Below are positions 10,182 to 13,550 of a stretch of DNA of 13,550 nt, in pieces. Under the pieces are notes generated by a model. The model was not told the origin of the DNA. It did not search any database and worked only from the letters and a program-made list of their open reading frames with translations. Position numbers and translations under genes: made by a program. The first letter of the stretch is position 1. Each line of letters begins with the position of its first letter. Origin of the DNA: DASZVN01 sp035547055 (GTDB lineage Bacteria; Pseudomonadota; Alphaproteobacteria; Rhizobiales; Methylopilaceae); contig DASZVN010000025.1 of assembly GCA_035547055.1 (NCBI GenBank), positions 1 through 13,550 on the forward strand, read 5' to 3'.

Positions 10182-12427
10182 CGCGGCGCCATCCGTATTC
10201 GCCTCCGCCGACGCGGCGTGCCGGCCCGGACGCGCCGGCGGAGCTGCCCTTCGCCGCGCTCGACGCCCTTGCGAATGCCCGCCACGGCGACCCGTTCGCC
10301 GTGCTCGGCCCGCACCGGGTCGCGCCCGGCCTGTGGGAGATCCGCGCCGTGCTGCCGGAGGCGAAGGCGGCCCAGGTCGTCGGCCCCGACGGCGGCCTCA
10401 TCGCGGCGATGGAGAAGCGCCATCCCGCCGGCATCTTCGTCGCCCGCTTCGCCGCGCGCGAGCGTCCGGTCTATCGCCTCGCCGTCGAGGTCGAGGGCGG
10501 CGTCGATCTGCGCTACGACCCCTACAGCTTCGGCCCGGTGCTGCCGGACGACCAGCTCGGCCTGCTCCACGACGTCGGCAACGACGCCGCGGAGCGCCTC
10601 CTCGGCGCTCGGCCGGTGACCCATGGCGGGGTCGATGGCTTCGTCTTCGCGCTATGGGCGCCGAACGCCCGCTCGGTCGCGGTGGTCGGCGACTTCAACG
10701 GCTGGGACGGCCGCCGCCACCCGATGCGGATGCGCTACGAAGCGGGGGTGTGGGAGCTGTTCCTGCCCGGCCTGCAGAAGGGCGAGCGCTACAAGTTCGA
10801 GGTCCGTGGCGCCGACGGCATCCTGCAGCCGGCCAAGGCCGACCCGGTCGCCTTCGCCGCCGAGCGCCCGCCGGCGACCGCCTCGATCCTGCACGGCCTG
10901 CCGGCCTTCGCCTGGAACGATGCGTCCTGGATGGCCCGCCGCGCCGAGGGCGACCCGCGCCACCGGCCGCTGGCGATCTACGAGGCCCATCTCGGCTCCT
11001 GGGCCCGTATCGCCGAGGAGAACAACCGCTACCTCACCTATCGCGAGCTCGCCGACCGGCTCGTGCCCTATGTGCGGGACCTCGGCTTCACCCATATCGA
11101 GCTGCTCCCGATCACCGAGCACCCGTTCGACGGCTCCTGGGGCTACCAGCCGGTCTCGCTATTCGCGCCGACCAGCCGCTTCGGCACGCCGGAAGACTTC
11201 GCCCATTTCGTCGAGGCCGCGCACGACGCCGGGCTCGGCCTGATGCTCGACTGGGTGCCCGGCCATTTCCCGACCGACGCGCACGGCTTCGGCCGGCTCG
11301 ACGGCACCCATCTCTACGAGCACGCCGATCCGCGCCAGGGCTTCCACCAGGACTGGGGCACCTACATCTACAATTTCGGGCGCGAGGAGGTGGCGGCGTT
11401 CCTGGTCGACAACGCCCGCTTCTGGGCGAGCCGCTACCACATCGACGGGCTTCGCGTCGATGCGGTCGCCTCGATGCTCTATCTCGACTACTCGCGCCGC
11501 CCCGGCGAATGGATCCCGAACCGCTACGGCGGCAACGAGAACCTCGAGGCCATCCAGTTCCTCAAGAAGATGAACGAGGCGGTCTACGCCCACAATCCCG
11601 GCATCGTCACCGTCGCCGAGGAATCGACCGCCTGGCCCGGCGTCTCGCACCCCACCTACACCGGCGGCCTCGGCTTCGGCTTCAAGTGGAACATGGGGTG
11701 GATGCACGACACGCTGGAATACATGCAGCGCGACCCAATGTATCGGAGCTGGCACCACGACCAGATGACCTTCGGCCTCGTCTATGCCTGGTCGGAGAAC
11801 TACATCCTGCCGCTCAGCCACGACGAGGTGGTGCACGGCAAGCGCTCGCTGCTCGGCCGCATGCCGGGCGACGAGTGGCAGCGCTTCGCGAACCTCCGTG
11901 CCTATTACGGCTTCATGTGGGGCCACCCCGGCAAGAAGCTGATCTTCATGGGCGGCGAGCTCGGCCAGTACCGCGAGTGGAACCACGACGCCGGGCTCGA
12001 CTGGCACCTCCTCCAGTACCCGCTCCACGCCGGCGTGCAGAGGCTGATCGGCGATCTCAACCGCGCCTACCGCGCCATCCCGGCCCTGTACGAGCGCGAC
12101 AGCGAGCCCGCCGGCTTCACCTGGCTGGTCGGCAACGACCGCGACAACTCGGTGTTCGCCTGGGCCCGCCACGGCCTTCAGGACTCGCTCGCCGTGGTGG
12201 TGTCGAACTTCACCCCGGTGCCGCGCGAGGGCTACCGCATCGGCGTGCCCGGGCCGGGCTTCTACCGCGAGGCCGTCAACACCGACGCCCTCGACTATGG
12301 CGGCAGCGGCATCGGCAATCTCGGCGGCGTCCACGCGGAGGAGACGGAGAGCCACGGCCGCCCCTGGTCGATCGCGCTGACGCTGCCGCCGCTCGCGACG
12401 CTGATCCTGGAGCGGGTGCCGGCGTAG
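10169..12427 (+). CDS. glgB: 1,4-alpha-glucan branching enzyme
   Basis: Branching enzyme (EC 2.4.1.18) that cuts an alpha-1,4 chain and rejoins it through an alpha-1,6 link. In the GlgE pathway it branches the polymer made by GlgE. It has 752 residues, usual for long GH13_9 enzymes with an N1 domain (about 25-120), a CBM48 module (about 150-235, with GDFNGWDGRRHPM at 174-186), a GH13 barrel (about 270-640) and a C-terminal beta domain. Catalytic motifs are DGLRVDAVASMLYLDYS (nucleophile Asp431), VAEESTAWP (acid/base Glu484) and LSHDEVVHGK (Asp552). The frame is open upstream through the palindromic element, but that part translates only repeat sequence. ATG 10169 with GGGAGGGAG 9 bases before it is the start. 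Third gene of the operon; a direct overlap with treS seems to have been broken by the inserted element. Confidence 0.95.
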   Translation: MSDAPRRHPYSPPPTRRAGPDAPAELPFAALDALANARHGDPFAVLGPHRVAPGLWEIRAVLPEAKAAQVVGPDGGLIAAMEKRHPAGIFVARFAARERPVYRLAVEVEGGVDLRYDPYSFGPVLPDDQLGLLHDVGNDAAERLLGARPVTHGGVDGFVFALWAPNARSVAVVGDFNGWDGRRHPMRMRYEAGVWELFLPGLQKGERYKFEVRGADGILQPAKADPVAFAAERPPATASILHGLPAFAWNDASWMARRAEGDPRHRPLAIYEAHLGSWARIAEENNRYLTYRELADRLVPYVRDLGFTHIELLPITEHPFDGSWGYQPVSLFAPTSRFGTPEDFAHFVEAAHDAGLGLMLDWVPGHFPTDAHGFGRLDGTHLYEHADPRQGFHQDWGTYIYNFGREEVAAFLVDNARFWASRYHIDGLRVDAVASMLYLDYSRRPGEWIPNRYGGNENLEAIQFLKKMNEAVYAHNPGIVTVAEESTAWPGVSHPTYTGGLGFGFKWNMGWMHDTLEYMQRDPMYRSWHHDQMTFGLVYAWSENYILPLSHDEVVHGKRSLLGRMPGDEWQRFANLRAYYGFMWGHPGKKLIFMGGELGQYREWNHDAGLDWHLLQYPLHAGVQRLIGDLNRAYRAIPALYERDSEPAGFTWLVGNDRDNSVFAWARHGLQDSLAVVVSNFTPVPREGYRIGVPGPGFYREAVNTDALDYGGSGIGNLGGVHAEETESHGRPWSIALTLPPLATLILERVPA

Positions 12428-12429
12428 GG

Positions 12430-12452
12430 TGGGCAACGCATCGCGTTGCCCA
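12430..12452. terminator. Hairpin directly after glgB
   Basis: TGGGCAACGC (12430-12439) and GCGTTGCCCA (12443-12452) form a perfect 10-bp stem with a 3-base ATC loop, beginning two bases after the glgB stop. The position suits an operon end. No T-run follows, so it is either a factor-assisted terminator or mRNA end protector, or another palindromic repeat. The bases from 12453 to 12580 are GC-rich and I see no gene in them. Confidence 0.4.
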
Positions 12453-12580
12453 TGGCGCGGGAGGGTCGGCAGCGCGTTGCGGGCGTCCGCCCGGCGGAGC
12501 CCTTGAAAACCGCCGCCGCCGCCCAATCTCCCTGGAGTGGCCGCCGCGGTCTTGCGCCGGCAGACCACGGGATCGAGGCG

Positions 12581-12733
12581 ATGATCGGGATCGTGACGGT
12601 GTGGTTCGTGGGACTGCTCGCGCTGGCGGCGTCGCTGGCGCTGCGCCCGCAAGCACGCGTCCAGCCGGCGCTCGTCCCCGTCCGGGCGCGCGCCCCGCGC
12701 CGCCAGGGCCACGACCCCCTCGCGCGCGACTGA
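12581..12733 (+). CDS. Possible small single-pass membrane protein
   Basis: A 50-residue frame starting MIGIVTVWF. Residues 4-21 are hydrophobic and could form one membrane helix; the remainder is Pro/Arg-rich and positively charged (R22, then RARAPRRQG near 36-44), which would favour a cytoplasmic C-terminus. Third positions are nearly all G or C, as in the real genes, but that is also true of shadow frames here. A GAGG at 12575-12578 is only two bases from the ATG, so the ribosome binding site is poor. The frame stays open upstream to 12446, but that part runs into the hairpin region and looks non-coding. I do not recognise a family. It lies between glgB and rnk on the same strand. Confidence 0.4.
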   Translation: MIGIVTVWFVGLLALAASLALRPQARVQPALVPVRARAPRRQGHDPLARD

Positions 12734-12762
12734 CCTCCGCATAGCGTCGGATTTCGGAGCGG

Positions 12763-12806
12763 GCGGCCCGGGCGGGCCGCGGCTTCCGCCGTGCGCGGCG
12801 GCATTT
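12763..12806. terminator. Two GC-rich hairpins upstream of rnk
   Basis: GCGGCCC/GGGCCGC (12763-12769, 12774-12780) with a GGGC loop is followed by CCGCCG/CGGCGG (12786-12791, 12796-12801) and then CATTT. The second stem with its short T stretch faintly resembles an intrinsic terminator on the + strand, which would separate rnk from the upstream genes. I see no convincing -35/-10 pair for rnk in the bases that follow. Confidence 0.3.
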
Positions 12807-12843
12807 CCCTCCTGCCCATAACAAACCCAGAGGAATCACAGCC

Positions 12844-13272
12844 ATGACCGCCATCCGCGAAGCCACCCACGCGCCCTGGATCGTCCTCGACGAGACCCAG
12901 CACGAGCGGCTGTCGCAGCTCGCCGCGGCCGCGCGCGACCGTGCGCCGGAGGCGGCCACGCGGCTCCTCGCCGAGCTCGACCGTGCCGAGGTGGTGAGCG
13001 CCGGCCGGCTGCCGGCCAACGTCGTGACGATCGGCTCGACCGTCACCTTCCGCGACCACGACAGCGAGCGGCCGCGCCGGGTGACGCTGGTCTACCCGGC
13101 CGAGGCCGACATCGCCGCGGGCCGCATCTCGGTGCTGACCCCGGTCGGCACGGCGCTGCTCGGCCTCTCGACCGGCCAGTCGATCGCCTGGCTCGGCCTC
13201 GACGGCCACGACCGCCACCTCACGGTGCTGGCCGTGACCCCGCCCGCGCCCGAACCCGCCGCGGCCGCCTGA
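12844..13272 (+). CDS. rnk: Nucleoside diphosphate kinase regulator (Rnk/GreA-GreB C-terminal family)
   Basis: A 142-residue protein like Rnk (136 residues in E. coli). Rnk binds RNA polymerase through a short N-terminal region and a GreA/GreB-like C-terminal FKBP-fold domain, and was first noted for its effect on nucleoside diphosphate kinase levels. The N-terminal half (about 12-55) is helical and charged. The C-terminal domain (about 58-130) has VTIGSTVTFRD (61-71), TLVYPAEADIAAGRISVLTP (81-100) and GTALLGLSTGQSIAW (102-116), the family's signature stretch. It lacks the long N-terminal coiled coil of GreA. The tail (PPAPEPAAAA) is low complexity. AGGA at 12831-12834 lies 9 bases before the ATG. 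It is probably transcribed alone, between hairpins and a palindromic repeat, with no evident link to glucan metabolism. Confidence 0.88.
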   Translation: MTAIREATHAPWIVLDETQHERLSQLAAAARDRAPEAATRLLAELDRAEVVSAGRLPANVVTIGSTVTFRDHDSERPRRVTLVYPAEADIAAGRISVLTPVGTALLGLSTGQSIAWLGLDGHDRHLTVLAVTPPAPEPAAAA

Positions 13273-13280
13273 CCGCGGTG

Positions 13281-13378
13281 GCCGTCATTGCGAGGAGCGG
13301 AGCGCCGAAGCAATCCAGGGGCGGGCAGCGCCGGCGCCCGGGACTCCTGGATTGCTTCGCTGCGCTCGCAATGACGGC
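13281..13378. repeat. 98-bp palindromic element downstream of rnk (copy 2)
   Basis: GCCGTCATTGCGAG (13281-13294) and CTCGCAATGACGGC (13365-13378) are perfect 14-base terminal inverted repeats. CGAAGCAATCCAGG (13306-13319) pairs with CCTGGATTGCTTCG (13346-13359). It is the same family as 10054-10153, but the longer outer-to-inner spacer is on the left (11 against 5 bases), so this copy lies in the opposite orientation. The outermost base pair is G-C here and C-G in copy 1, so pairing is kept although the bases differ. It begins 8 bases after the rnk stop and may protect or end that transcript. Confidence 0.9.
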
Positions 13379-13389
13379 GGCGAGGCCGA

Positions 13390-13418
13390 TGCAACCTCGC
13401 GGCGGCGTCGGCTACACT
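13390..13418 (+). promoter_or_regulatory. Possible promoter of the zeta-toxin-like gene
   Basis: TACACT at 13413-13418 resembles a sigma-70 -10 box (consensus TATAAT). Seventeen bases upstream, TGCAAC at 13390-13395 is a poor -35. Transcription would start at about 13425, next to the ATG at 13426, so the message may have almost no leader. This fits the absence of a Shine-Dalgarno before that ATG. Confidence 0.3.
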
Positions 13419-13425
13419 TGAGCGA

Positions 13426-13550
13426 ATGCCCACCGCCCTCGTCATCGCCGGCCCGAACGGCGCCGGCAAGACCACCTTCGCCAGCGAATATCTCGCCGCC
13501 GACGAGCGCCCCTTCGCCTTCGTCAACGCCGATGAGATTTTTCGCGAGCT
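13426..13550 (+). CDS. Zeta-toxin-like P-loop ATPase/kinase (3' partial)
   Basis: Only the first 41 codons are in the window. They begin MPTALVIAGPNGAGKTTFAS, with a strong Walker A motif GPNGAGKTT at residues 9-17, followed by FVNADEI near 33-39. A P-loop followed at this distance by a short strand ending in NAD is typical of the chromosomal zeta-toxin-like family of proteobacteria (about 190-200 residues). Zeta toxins phosphorylate UDP-N-acetylglucosamine, but many chromosomal relatives have no shown toxicity. No antitoxin-like gene lies directly upstream, where the repeat sits; a partner could follow outside the window. There is no ribosome binding site before the ATG. Another small P-loop kinase is possible because the rest of the protein is not visible. 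Confidence 0.7.
   Translation, partial: MPTALVIAGPNGAGKTTFASEYLAADERPFAFVNADEIFRE

Noticed and set aside
12446..12580. An upstream extension of the small membrane protein frame
   Set aside because: The first candidate start lies inside the post-glgB hairpin, and the added residues show no membrane or family character; ATG 12581 directly before the hydrophobic segment is more sensible.
10054..13378. Repeats as a CRISPR array
   Set aside because: Only two distant palindromes in opposite orientation exist, without regularly spaced short direct repeats or spacers and without cas genes.

Overview
The window is very GC-rich (about 70% by eye, with G or C at most third codon positions). Every gene I support is on the + strand. 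The gene content suggests a chromosomal segment of an alphaproteobacterium, probably of the Rhizobiales/Hyphomicrobiales: the 4,5-cleavage genes ligABC, a two-part GlgE of about 1,100 residues, a TreS-maltokinase fusion, and palindromic repeats whose translation reads HCERSEAIQ. This placement is inferred from gene types and repeats, not from a search.

Layout. Positions 1-2200 hold the end of an aromatic-catabolism operon: ligA (5' end outside the window), ligB and ligC, with overlapping stop and start codons. LigAB opens the protocatechuate ring at the 4,5 bond and LigC oxidises the product to 2-pyrone-4,6-dicarboxylate. Positions 2201-2378 are a palindromic repeat spacer. A lone sulfotransferase-like gene follows (2379-3065).

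Positions 3147-12427 form a three-gene operon for the GlgE pathway. TreS interconverts trehalose and maltose, its fused maltokinase makes maltose 1-phosphate, GlgE adds maltosyl units to an alpha-1,4-glucan, and GlgB adds alpha-1,6 branches. GlgE carries an extra N-terminal GH13 domain with an apparently intact catalytic triad.

Both junctions of this operon contain palindromic repeats: several hairpins between glgE and treS, and one 100-bp element between treS and glgB. In both cases an open frame starts in overlap with the upstream stop and ends in overlap with the downstream start. At the second junction the first 13 bases of glgB are also present, exactly duplicated, upstream of the element.

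Positions 12428-13550 hold hairpins, a possible 50-residue membrane protein, an rnk-like regulator gene, a second copy of the 100-bp palindrome in the opposite orientation, and the start of a zeta-toxin-like P-loop gene that runs off the window. I saw no rRNA or tRNA gene, CRISPR array, transposase or phage gene. The most unusual points are the tandem-GH13 GlgE with a possible internal start at the fusion point, and the repeat insertions that leave possible translational coupling in place.
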